In this document: piece by piece, positions 26,614-34,733 of the stretch
Numbering within the stretch: position 1 is the stretch's first letter
How the letters are laid out: each line of letters opens with the position of its first letter
NCBI RefSeq assembly: GCF_902491285.1
Contig: NZ_CABUHK010000001.1
Coordinates: 1 to 64,000, forward strand
Reading direction: 5' to 3'
From: an uncultured Bacteroides sp.
GTDB taxonomy: Bacteria; Bacteroidota; Bacteroidia; Bacteroidales; Bacteroidaceae
DNA length: 64,000 nucleotides
Translations under genes and position numbers: made by a program
Notes under the pieces: generated by a model
Database searches by the model: none
What the model was told of the DNA's origin: nothing
The model's input: only the letters and a program-made list of their open reading frames with translations

Positions 26614-27342
26614 CTAGTTCTTCGGAACTAGTTCCAAGAACATCGTTGTAGTCAATAATATAGCCAGTCCGACACAGACTGTAATCAACAGCCAATTAAT
26701 ATATTTTGCTTTCGGCTTCGTATCGACATGCAGATTATTCAGGAAATATTCTCTGAAGAAAAGGTATAGCCCCGGAATCGTTGCACTGGCCAACAGAAAA
26801 TCCTCAGGAATTTGAAAGAAATAGGTTTTTGATAATCCTATCAATGACCAATGGCAAAGGAAAAGTACCAAAAACATATTTACCTTGTGAGCAAACAGCA
26901 ACAATAATCCGATAGTAAATACAACCACAGAGCAAGGCATGACCGGAGAAGTCATTTCCGGAAAAGAAAGTCCGCGCGCCAATGATACCAAAGGATATAT
27001 GAAAGGCATCGCCAACAGGATATAGGATAATATATCATATTTATGAGTACGTTCAAAAGTCGTATATCCTGTAATCGCATCCCATATCCAAATAATAGCC
27101 ATGACTCCCCAAAACATTGCCATCACTCCATTATAACTGCGTTCTTCGCAATAAACATAATAGTAAACGATAGAAATCCATGCATAAAGCCCTATCATAT
27201 AGAACTTCATTGCCATCTTTACCCATGGACGTGGCTTGCTGATAAGCAAGCTGGTCAATGCGATACCAATCAAAATGATCAATATCTGTAAAATCCAGGT
27301 AGCTGAATTATAATATGCAATTGTTCTCCAAAAAATCTCCAT
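26614..27342 (-). CDS. Polytopic membrane protein of unknown function
   Basis: A 242-aa protein with about seven hydrophobic segments and short loops, beginning MEIFWRTIAYYNSATW. The central GVMAIIWIWDAITGYTTFER recalls DUF6064-type membrane proteins, but this is a weak resemblance. It starts 10 bases after the stop of the second ThrE-type exporter subunit gene, so it belongs to the same operon and may be a partner of the exporter. No catalytic or metal motif was seen. Confidence 0.6.
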   Translation of the reverse strand: MEIFWRTIAYYNSATWILQILIILIGIALTSLLISKPRPWVKMAMKFYMIGLYAWISIVYYYVYCEERSYNGVMAMFWGVMAIIWIWDAITGYTTFERTHKYDILSYILLAMPFIYPLVSLARGLSFPEMTSPVMPCSVVVFTIGLLLLFAHKVNMFLVLFLCHWSLIGLSKTYFFQIPEDFLLASATIPGLYLFFREYFLNNLHVDTKPKAKYINWLLITVCVGLAILLTTTMFLELVPKN

Positions 27343-27352
27343 AAAAGTTGTT

Positions 27353-27838
27353 TTAATGTCTTGTTAATGAAAAAGCTCTATGTGGGAACAGGAACATCGG
27401 GAATGTGGCTCCTACTGCCAACATGAAAATAACTGTACTTGCCACCATTGTGTTAGAGAAGAATATTGACATGAATTTATCCAGATTTTCCGGGTCATTC
27501 ACATTTTGTAAGCACATGATGAGTGAAAATACCATGTTGTATGCGAACTTACCGGGAATCATGGGAAGCAATGCCGGAATGTAAAGTACCGTCATTGGGC
27601 AATATACCTTTTTTCCTAACCACAAGCTACCGAAACCGATTACCAATCCGGCAAATAAAGAAGCCGTAGCAATATCCACACCTAAATAAGTCATCAAACA
27701 AAAACGGCAGGCGTGTCCCAATGCCGCCAATATGGCAATCATTTTGAATGCACGCAAGGGCGGATCGGAAATCGCCCCAAATCCTATACCTGCTACTGCT
27801 GCAAAAAATCCATCAGTAAGAATGTCAAGTGCTATCAT
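27353..27838 (-). CDS. ThrE_2-type threonine/serine exporter subunit
   Basis: A 161-aa membrane protein with four to five helices and the motif FGAISDPPLRAFKMIAILAALGHACRF, typical of the small ThrE_2 (DUF3815) half of split amino-acid exporters. The YIPALLPMIPGKFAYNMV segment contains the PG motif of this group. Its ATG is one base past the stop of the larger ThrE half, so the two are clearly translated together and form the complete exporter. Confidence 0.85.
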   Translation of the reverse strand: MIALDILTDGFFAAVAGIGFGAISDPPLRAFKMIAILAALGHACRFCLMTYLGVDIATASLFAGLVIGFGSLWLGKKVYCPMTVLYIPALLPMIPGKFAYNMVFSLIMCLQNVNDPENLDKFMSIFFSNTMVASTVIFMLAVGATFPMFLFPHRAFSLTRH

Positions 27839-27839
27839 A

Positions 27840-28607
27840 TTAAATTAAACTGTTTTTTACCATTAATAATGTGAAGGAAAGTCCGATGGCAATGCTGACA
27901 ATCAGTAAAGAAGCTTCCGTCAGGCGGGCAAACCCTGTCAGAACATATCCTTCGACTACATCAATCACGCCATTAATCAAAGGGACGCCGGGAACAAGAT
28001 AAAGTACACTGGTCGCCATTGCTATTTCGGATGTCGTGTCGAAAATCAGAGCTGTAGAAGCACAAAGAGAAGCGACGAATGCCGAGACTATGAATACAAT
28101 ATAATGATTCATTTTCTTTCTCTGCATCTGCTGTTTCAGGTAGAGTCCCGTAATAGTGGCCGAGAAAACAATTCCCATAGAGATTAAATCCCCGCCAAAC
28201 AATTTACAGAATGATGCATTGGCAAATCCCACTAATAGTAAAACGAAAAGAGGATGTATCATCGGAGCGGAAACAATCTTCTTGTATTTCGCAGTCAGTT
28301 CTTCCAACGACAAATGGTTATCTAACGCTTCCCAACTTAATGCACTTAACTCTGAGTTATGTTCAAAACTGATAGGATGTGCAGGGATATCTATTACCTC
28401 ATTACAGGCCTCATTCGTTTCCTTATCTATAATTGTAAGAATGATATTTTTATGAAATACACCTAATTTTACATCTAAACCAAAAGCTTCTCCGATACGT
28501 TTGGAGTTACGCACTACTCGTGAAGTATGTACTCCGGCCCCCATTAAATGGGCTGAATATTCTGCAATAAACTTACCTACGGATAATAAAGATTCGCTTG
28601 TCTTCAT
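27840..28607 (-). CDS. ThrE-type threonine/serine exporter subunit (DUF1212)
   Basis: A 255-aa protein with a soluble N-terminal domain (about residues 1-115, including the conserved YSAHLMGAGVHTSRVVRN) and five C-terminal helices with YLVPGVPLINGVIDVVEGY. It is the large half of a split threonine/serine exporter, working with the 161-aa subunit that follows. The ATG at 28607 is used because the longer frame starts with TTG inside the -7 box TACTTTTG (28633-28640). Confidence 0.87.
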   Translation of the reverse strand: MKTSESLLSVGKFIAEYSAHLMGAGVHTSRVVRNSKRIGEAFGLDVKLGVFHKNIILTIIDKETNEACNEVIDIPAHPISFEHNSELSALSWEALDNHLSLEELTAKYKKIVSAPMIHPLFVLLLVGFANASFCKLFGGDLISMGIVFSATITGLYLKQQMQRKKMNHYIVFIVSAFVASLCASTALIFDTTSEIAMATSVLYLVPGVPLINGVIDVVEGYVLTGFARLTEASLLIVSIAIGLSFTLLMVKNSLI

Positions 28608-28632
28608 GAATGTGATATTTTTTAATCGGGCG

Positions 28633-28640
28633 CAAAAGTA
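28633..28640 (-). promoter_or_regulatory. -7 box of the ThrE operon
   Basis: TACTTTTG on the minus strand (TAnnTTTG), 26 bases before the ATG at 28607. Confidence 0.5.
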
Positions 28641-28713
28641 CAAAAAAGAGTTCTAGGAGCAAGCCTTATTCCTGAATATTTTCTCACTAAATATCCGAAA
28701 ACAAAAAACACAA

Positions 28714-28754
28714 TCTTTCATAGTGTTCCTCAAAAAATGAGTTACTATGAAAGA
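28714..28754 (-). terminator. Hairpin after the sigma-factor operon
   Basis: An 11-bp inverted repeat (28714-28724 and 28744-28754) with a further internal CTCA/TGAG pairing lies downstream of the stop at 28803. Probable terminator of the sigma/FecR-N-like unit. Confidence 0.5.
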
Positions 28755-28802
28755 CTGCGTCAATCTTTAATGCCTTAACTAACCTAACTTTATCTAACCT
28801 AA

Positions 28803-29054
28803 CTACAAAATACCCGAAAAATCTTTTATACTACTAACAATCCTATCTTTTAATATCTTATTTTCATCTATTGAGAAATCGCAAGCAACGTCCGCCGGAG
28901 CCAATAATATAGCTTTAGCTTCTTCTGCATCTGCCATTTCTTCTGGGTGCTCTCTGAAATAAGTCTCCCATTGGGAGGCTGATTGCGGAGTTATACCCAG
29001 TACATAGTTGATGAAATCATCATCCGTCAAAAAATCTTTTACCTTAGAGCACAT
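28803..29054 (-). CDS. Small acidic protein, possible minimal anti-sigma (FecR N-terminal-like)
   Basis: An 83-aa cytoplasmic protein without signal or membrane helix. The first half (FLTDDDFINYVLGITPQSASQWETYFREHPE) resembles the N-terminal cytoplasmic domain of Bacteroides FecR-type anti-sigma factors, where a similar DDxFxxWV...S..YWxxWLxxxPE pattern binds the sigma factor. The membrane helix and periplasmic FecR domain are absent. Its gene is 84 bases downstream of an ECF sigma factor gene on the same strand. A soluble anti-sigma or sigma cofactor role is inferred from this pairing only. Confidence 0.6.
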   Translation of the reverse strand: MCSKVKDFLTDDDFINYVLGITPQSASQWETYFREHPEEMADAEEAKAILLAPADVACDFSIDENKILKDRIVSSIKDFSGIL

Positions 29055-29138
29055 ATCGCATCCTTTTTTAAGCGTTTTACATAAATAGGACGACGTTATC
29101 CTGTATATGTACTCAATAAAATAACCTTTTTACTAATA

Positions 29139-29690
29139 TTAACTTGCCAATGTACGCAACTTGGATAATCCGCGATGCATCAAATTGCGTACAGACTGAT
29201 AATTCATATTCATAATCTCACAAATATCCTCATATTTCTTTTCTTCTATATAGTATAATGTGAGCGCTTCACGCTGACGGGGTGATAATTGGTCCAGTAA
29301 ACGCTTTACCAATGAAAACTCGTTCTTGCGTTGCTCTTTTTCCATATAATCGTCTTCTACATCTGTGGGAGTCGGCAGATTCACCTCTTCGATGGATGTG
29401 TCGGACATATACATACGTCTGCGAAGTTCGTCGCAAAGCTTATTCTTTAATGAGATGAACAAATATGACTTTACATTGTCAATGGTGCCTAATTCATCTC
29501 TTTTAGTATAGAGTTTTACGAATACATCATGAACGCAATCCTGAAGTAACTCTTTATCAATAGTCAGCTTTAACCCATAATTAAAAAGGACGTTGATGTG
29601 CAAATCATATAATTGAGAAAAAGCTGCCATATTTCCCGCTTGAAAAGAAGCGAATAAATTTTCGGTTGAATTATTAGTCTGTTCCATCAT
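29139..29690 (-). CDS. ECF-type RNA polymerase sigma factor
   Basis: A 183-aa extracytoplasmic-function sigma-70 factor. Region 2 spans about residues 15-90 (LYDLHINVLFNYGLKL, DCVHDVFVKLYTKRDEL, VKSYLFISLKNKLCDELRRR) and region 4 about 120-180 (LSPRQREALTLYYIEEKKYEDICEIM then SVRNLMHRGLSKLR). A poly-acidic linker with DVEDDYMEKEQ joins them. A -7 box (TAGTTTTG, 29719-29726) precedes it. A small FecR-N-like gene follows. No TonB receptor or SusC gene is adjacent, which is unusual for FecI-like factors in Bacteroides, so the regulon is not predictable. Confidence 0.92.
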   Translation of the reverse strand: MMEQTNNSTENLFASFQAGNMAAFSQLYDLHINVLFNYGLKLTIDKELLQDCVHDVFVKLYTKRDELGTIDNVKSYLFISLKNKLCDELRRRMYMSDTSIEEVNLPTPTDVEDDYMEKEQRKNEFSLVKRLLDQLSPRQREALTLYYIEEKKYEDICEIMNMNYQSVRNLMHRGLSKLRTLAS

Positions 29691-29718
29691 AGCATTATTT
29701 CGATTGAATTTGATGTTG

Positions 29719-29726
29719 CAAAACTA
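29719..29726 (-). promoter_or_regulatory. -7 box of the sigma-factor gene
   Basis: TAGTTTTG on the minus strand (TAnnTTTG), 28 bases before the ATG at 29690. No clear -33 element. Confidence 0.4.
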
Positions 29727-29822
29727 AGCAGTATCGACCGCACCCTTAGGTAAAATCTGGTTTGTGGATTGAAAAAACAAGTATCATGTTTTATAACACT
29801 CTTTTATTAGAAATTACTGATG

Positions 29823-29867
29823 AAACAGTAAATCCCACTGATTTGCCTTCAATGGGATTTACTGTTT
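29823..29867 (-). terminator. Terminator at the end of the carbohydrate locus
   Basis: A perfect 15-bp inverted repeat (29823-29837 and 29853-29867); its upstream arm reaches the stop codon of the DUF6298 gene. It closes the long minus-strand glycan-degradation unit. Confidence 0.7.
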
Positions 29868-32800
29868 TACAGTTTGTGGAACCAATAAATACCTTCTTTC
29901 TTGCTGGGCACTTTTAGATTGTATAATCCTTTTATTTTCAACGATTTATTTATTATTTCCATTTCTCCGGAACCAGGATGGATGTACTTTAATACATATT
30001 TCCCGGACGATAATTGAATAGGAATTTCTGTTCCGGACTTGGAATAAATGATACTTCCAATATCAGATTTTACCAATTTCTTATACTCATCAGTATTTGT
30101 TTCTTCCACTACCATAGTCGCAGCATCCTTTAGGAATGCTTTATCTGTGCACGGAATTACAGGACATGAACCGCCTGCCATGAATACAGCCCACCCCATA
30201 GCCGGATAATTCTGTGCATAGAATGTCACTGCTTTCTGAGGAAATCTCTGACGATACTCATTTACTGCTTTATATGCTTCATTGAAAGTGACCTTTCCTA
30301 CTTTCATCTTGCGCATATGCTGGCGGGGAGCCATATTCTTTCCACCTTCCGGTGCAAAGATACCGTCCGTCTTATAATGCCAGTAACGGATATCAATAAT
30401 GTCTACCACCGCAGCCCGTTTCGAATCCGCAAGAATAGCATCCTGCACATCTTTGGTTGTACTCAGTGCTACTTTGGCTTTTTTACTGGTTTCCGCTTCC
30501 CATTCGGCGATGACATCCAACCAAAATTGTACAAAGTGCAACGGACCTGTAAATTCCGCACTTGTCAGTTGAATGACATTCGAATTATCGGCAAAGTTAT
30601 TCAGACATTGACGGATGTATTGTCTGTGCAACTCACGACGTACCGGATGAGTTATATCATAAAACATATCTGCTACGAAGATTCGCTTGTCACCGGCAAA
30701 CGGAACAGGTTCCGGGAATCCGGTCTGATTGATATTGTTGCTGCTTCTCCACGGACTATCCACCCAATGTGCCCCAGCTTCTATGATATTATGCTGGAAG
30801 TAGTTTTCGTGAAATAAAAGCAGTCCGTTTTCGCTTCCTTTTTCTGCAAATTCTTTCAATCGTGCCCAATACCATGCGTTAGGGCGGTTCAAGTCATATT
30901 TACTTAGCCCTTCCCAAGCTGTCCCTTGACCGCTACGTCCGAAAGGTTGTTCGTAAAAAGGTCCCCATACATCTCCATCCCGGCGACGAACACGTTCATG
31001 GTCGTCCCGGCGACGGTCGTACCATAGTCCGTAGTTTTGGTCAAAAACAAGAATGTTCTTCTGTTTCATAAAGTTGACGACAGAGTCGATACGATCTGTC
31101 AATCCCAATCCTTCACATCCCGGAACAAAACGGGTAATGGCGGGGCTCGCCTTTTTCAAGAAACTAGTTTTGAGTCTTCCATTCCACCAAGGAGTAGTAT
31201 GGCTGCCACCGACTAACAAAGCACCGTCCATTTGGATACGTCCGTTGGCAATAGTTACTTCCGGTTGTGCCGGTAAGTTGCTGGAAAAGGTCTTTTTCTC
31301 TTTGATATCATCTATTGATTTCACTCCGGTTGATGCCACTGAAGGAATAAACTTATTTTCTTCAATCCAGTGTTCCAATGTCAGACGGGGGATATATGCT
31401 TCTTTTGCCAGTTTCATAGCCATTTCTACGGTCGGGCTACTGGTTGCGCTCGTATTTCTTGGCAGAATGCGGGCACGTTCGGTACATTCTTTTTGCAGCC
31501 GGTCTGCTAATTGGGCATAAAAGATACTGCGTGGTTGTACATGATTATTGGACTGTGCCCATTCACCGTCACCGGAGAATTGTGCCCAGCAACCGTATGC
31601 GCGGTTCTTTGCATCTTTTGCCGGAGCATAACATTCGATTTCTGCGGCGGTACACTGCCAGAACAAGCTGTTTGCCGTATTCCATCCGGCTCCGTTCTTG
31701 TCTTGTCCCAAATTCTTAAAAGTAAGATTATGTCCGTCAATATTGACTACATCAAACAGTAATCCGCATGCCCAGGCATCAATGGAACCACTGAAGCCTA
31801 AAGATTCATATGAGTCACATTGTACGAAAGCATTGGGACCGGCTGCACAGTATCCGGCAGCAAAATCATGAATGCCTTGTTCCGAATAACAACGTTGAAA
31901 TAAGGTCTGCTGTCCCAACGTATGGAAAGTGCAACGACGCATTCCGCCAATTTCAGAAACGGGCTCTCTCGAAATACAGTCCTCGACAGTAATCCTGGAA
32001 CCTGTACGCTGAACAATAACGGCGCTTCCTGCAAAATGCTTGAAGTTGACCTGTCTTACCCAGCAGTTTTCCGCATTTTCGATGGAGATGCCTGTCCAGC
32101 AATGGTCTTCGTCTTTTGGATAACGTCTATCATAGTCGGAAACCAATGTCATATTCTCTACTCCACAATGATTGATACGTCCGTCCCATTGGTAAGTCAT
32201 AATCATAGAAGCACCGTTTTGGGTGTCCAAGGCCACGGTTAACGGAGCATCCAATGTGATTTGATTACCATTCACTTCAGTAACAGTCCTGTCCCAAGTC
32301 AAATCCATATCACCCTCTTTCCACCCCAAAGCACTGATTCCACCACCAAAGATGTCACAACCTAAAGAAGCAATCCACTCTTTCCCGGAAGGACGGGTTA
32401 CCATTATCCGGTCACCTTTCTTCAGAGAAGTTCCCAAAGCAACTTCCAATGTTCTTGTATTTACCGGAACATACTTAGAAAGCACTTGCAATGTATCTTG
32501 CATATTCAAGTCGTTCGTTCCTTCCACATAGATAAGTGAACCTCGGTCTACTCCTTGTTTCAACAATACCGTTTTCTCTTTATCCATTCCACGCAATACG
32601 ATTCCGGATGCAGTGATACGGATGCTGCCGGACAAAGAAAATTCTCCTTTGTCTAATAATACGGCTCCACGAAAGCCGGAAGCATCGGGAGTCAGTGAAG
32701 CTACGTAGTTGATGGCACGTTGAATCCGTGCTGTGTTGTCTCCTGCCATCCAAGGTACAAATACCATATTCCGGACAGAAGGGATATCCTGTTCGGATGC

Positions 32801-32962
32801 CTGATAACCGCAAACCGAGAAATCAAGAATCCGGTTGCCCCGCTCATCAGTCAGATAAGTGATTTGATCATCTTTTACTTGCAAAGCAAAGGTTTGCGCA
32901 TGCCCCTGCGCAAACCCGATGCTCAATAATCCCAAAAGGATAGTTCTTATTTGTATATTCAT
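29867..32962 (-). CDS. DUF6298 protein: parallel beta-helix plus TIM-barrel-like domain, putative glycan enzyme
   Basis: A 1031-aa secreted protein (signal MNIQIRTILLGLLSIGFAQGHAQ split at AQ). Residues about 70-480 look like a right-handed beta-helix of the pectate lyase type (RIQRAINYVAS, GAVLLDKGEFSLSGSI, NCWVRQVNFKHFAGSAVIV, DCISREP). Residues about 560-930 form a second domain with barrel-like features (VFDQNYGLWYDRRRDDHE, NAWYWARLKEFAEKG, NVIQLTSAEFTGPLHFVQFW, YWHYKTDGIF); the Glu in SAEF could be a catalytic acid. A short beta C-terminus follows. It matches the DUF6298 group, whose reaction is not known to me. The gene follows the PL1 lyase after 30 bases, so action on the same uronate-containing glycan is likely. 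Confidence 0.75.
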   Translation of the reverse strand: MNIQIRTILLGLLSIGFAQGHAQTFALQVKDDQITYLTDERGNRILDFSVCGYQASEQDIPSVRNMVFVPWMAGDNTARIQRAINYVASLTPDASGFRGAVLLDKGEFSLSGSIRITASGIVLRGMDKEKTVLLKQGVDRGSLIYVEGTNDLNMQDTLQVLSKYVPVNTRTLEVALGTSLKKGDRIMVTRPSGKEWIASLGCDIFGGGISALGWKEGDMDLTWDRTVTEVNGNQITLDAPLTVALDTQNGASMIMTYQWDGRINHCGVENMTLVSDYDRRYPKDEDHCWTGISIENAENCWVRQVNFKHFAGSAVIVQRTGSRITVEDCISREPVSEIGGMRRCTFHTLGQQTLFQRCYSEQGIHDFAAGYCAAGPNAFVQCDSYESLGFSGSIDAWACGLLFDVVNIDGHNLTFKNLGQDKNGAGWNTANSLFWQCTAAEIECYAPAKDAKNRAYGCWAQFSGDGEWAQSNNHVQPRSIFYAQLADRLQKECTERARILPRNTSATSSPTVEMAMKLAKEAYIPRLTLEHWIEENKFIPSVASTGVKSIDDIKEKKTFSSNLPAQPEVTIANGRIQMDGALLVGGSHTTPWWNGRLKTSFLKKASPAITRFVPGCEGLGLTDRIDSVVNFMKQKNILVFDQNYGLWYDRRRDDHERVRRRDGDVWGPFYEQPFGRSGQGTAWEGLSKYDLNRPNAWYWARLKEFAEKGSENGLLLFHENYFQHNIIEAGAHWVDSPWRSSNNINQTGFPEPVPFAGDKRIFVADMFYDITHPVRRELHRQYIRQCLNNFADNSNVIQLTSAEFTGPLHFVQFWLDVIAEWEAETSKKAKVALSTTKDVQDAILADSKRAAVVDIIDIRYWHYKTDGIFAPEGGKNMAPRQHMRKMKVGKVTFNEAYKAVNEYRQRFPQKAVTFYAQNYPAMGWAVFMAGGSCPVIPCTDKAFLKDAATMVVEETNTDEYKKLVKSDIGSIIYSKSGTEIPIQLSSGKYVLKYIHPGSGEMEIINKSLKIKGLYNLKVPSKKEGIYWFHKL

Positions 32963-32992
32963 TACAAAAAACTTTATTATCTATTCATTTGG

Positions 32993-34675
32993 CTAAAATA
33001 AACTTTTCCGCTTAGACAGTGTATCGTGATTATTCTTCAAATCCGTCCAATCCACTTTCTTCTTTGTATCTATACCATTGATATATTTTTCGATGTTGGT
33101 ATAGCCGTCACCATTACAATCTTTCACAGCATCAGTCGGGTCGTTCGGGTTCAATCCGTTAGCGATTTCCCATACATCCGGCATACCGTCTCCATCAGAG
33201 TCTGTCACCGGTTCCCCTTTATATTCGGGAAGTCCGCCTACCTGACGAATATCTGTAATGATTCCCTGCTTATAAGAGTCAGCGGGTAAACGTCTCTTCA
33301 CATAAGGAGAGACAAATTCAGGGGCATCTTTTACATAAATGGCTTTTCCTGTCTGTACAGTCTTGATGACACGGGCGTCTACCGCATCACGTTTCGGGAA
33401 ATTGGCTCCTACATTCTCCATCACAAAATTAAAAGCTTTTTTGGTATCCATAACAGTGACCGGAGACATTTTGAACGGTTCATCCACTTTTATTTGTGGC
33501 AGGAATTTATCGGCATCTACTTCACTGGCCAGTTGCACGCCACCGTCCCAGTTGTTCTTCGTAACTTTAGCATTGCCATGAACGATATTACCGTTTACAT
33601 ACGCTTTTCCGAAAGACAAAGGCTTACTTTTGTCACGTCCGGCCTCTGGTTTGAGAATACGGTACGAAATCGGTTTATCCAACGGAGTGATAGGCCCCGG
33701 TTTGAAGTAGTTATTAATCATATTGTAGAAACTCTTGTTATCTCCTCCGTCTACGGAACGATTCCACCAGTTGAAAACAACATTGTTGACGAAGTTAAAG
33801 TCGCCATCCATACCTACCGAACTGTTACGGCTGATATTGGAAGCAAAGAGATTGCGACAGAACATACTATTATGTCCGCCAATGGTAGCACCGAACGCAT
33901 GATTATAAGCATCCAATGCTTCAGAGAACACCGAATTCTGGATGGTAATATTTACCGTCGGAAGTTTCAATCCGTATCCATCTGCTCCTCTATTATATAC
34001 ATGACGGTAGATAGACATGTTCTCATCCAGTCCCCAGCTTGCAGAACAGTGGTCAATCATAATGTTCCCTACTGCATTTCCTCCTAACGCATCATCACGA
34101 AAAGCAACATCTTGCGCACCACGACGGAAACGCATATGGCGGATGACAACATCATGCGTATCAATCAGAAAAGACTGACCTGTCACACATATACCGTCTC
34201 CGGGTGCTGTCTGACCGGCAATTGTCACATAAGGAGCACGCACGCTAATCGGGCTTTTCAAGCGAATCACCCCCGACACATTGAAAACAATGATACGCGC
34301 GCCACCGGTTTCGCAGGCTTCCCGAAGTGTTCCGGGACCTGAATCTTCGAGGGAAGTAACTACAATAACCTTTCCTCCACGGCCACCGGGAGTGTACATA
34401 CCTCCACCTTCTGCACCGGGAAAAGCGGGAATATTACTCTTTATCAAATCTTCCGGTTTGGAAGCCCACGGTTTGTAGGGACGTCCATTTTGTGCTTCTT
34501 GCAAAACTGTCGGCAAGGCTTTTTCCCATGCCGCATCTGATTTCCGTTCGAACTCTGCTTCCTGTTTTGCTCCTCGTGCCTTTACCGAGTCCGGAATCAC
34601 AGGATATTGTGCTGCCGCAGGTAGTACACAGGCGACCAACATCCATGCTGATAATACTTTCTTGATGTTATTCAT
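32993..34675 (-). CDS. Pectate lyase family 1 (PL1) with C-terminal calcium-binding repeats
   Basis: A 560-aa secreted enzyme that would cleave polygalacturonate-type chains by beta-elimination. The start at 34675 opens a signal peptide (NNIKKVLSAWMLVACVLPAAAQ); a longer frame from 34759 overlaps the upstream HTCS gene and hides the signal. The PL1 helix starts at FPGAEGGGMYTPGGRGGKV and includes SLEDSGPGTLREAC, TIAGQTAPGDGICV and IMIDHCSASWGLDENMS. The C-terminus (about 490-545) has DSDGDGMPDVWE and DCNGDGYTNIEKYING, EF-hand/thrombospondin-3-like calcium repeats common in Bacteroides PL1 enzymes. It lies between the HTCS and DUF6298 genes. Confidence 0.9.
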   Translation of the reverse strand: MNNIKKVLSAWMLVACVLPAAAQYPVIPDSVKARGAKQEAEFERKSDAAWEKALPTVLQEAQNGRPYKPWASKPEDLIKSNIPAFPGAEGGGMYTPGGRGGKVIVVTSLEDSGPGTLREACETGGARIIVFNVSGVIRLKSPISVRAPYVTIAGQTAPGDGICVTGQSFLIDTHDVVIRHMRFRRGAQDVAFRDDALGGNAVGNIMIDHCSASWGLDENMSIYRHVYNRGADGYGLKLPTVNITIQNSVFSEALDAYNHAFGATIGGHNSMFCRNLFASNISRNSSVGMDGDFNFVNNVVFNWWNRSVDGGDNKSFYNMINNYFKPGPITPLDKPISYRILKPEAGRDKSKPLSFGKAYVNGNIVHGNAKVTKNNWDGGVQLASEVDADKFLPQIKVDEPFKMSPVTVMDTKKAFNFVMENVGANFPKRDAVDARVIKTVQTGKAIYVKDAPEFVSPYVKRRLPADSYKQGIITDIRQVGGLPEYKGEPVTDSDGDGMPDVWEIANGLNPNDPTDAVKDCNGDGYTNIEKYINGIDTKKKVDWTDLKNNHDTLSKRKSLF

Positions 34676-34733
34676 TCTTTCGAATCTTAATAGGTTTTCT
34701 AAAAAGACGATTAAGAAAGCATTTTGTAATCGG

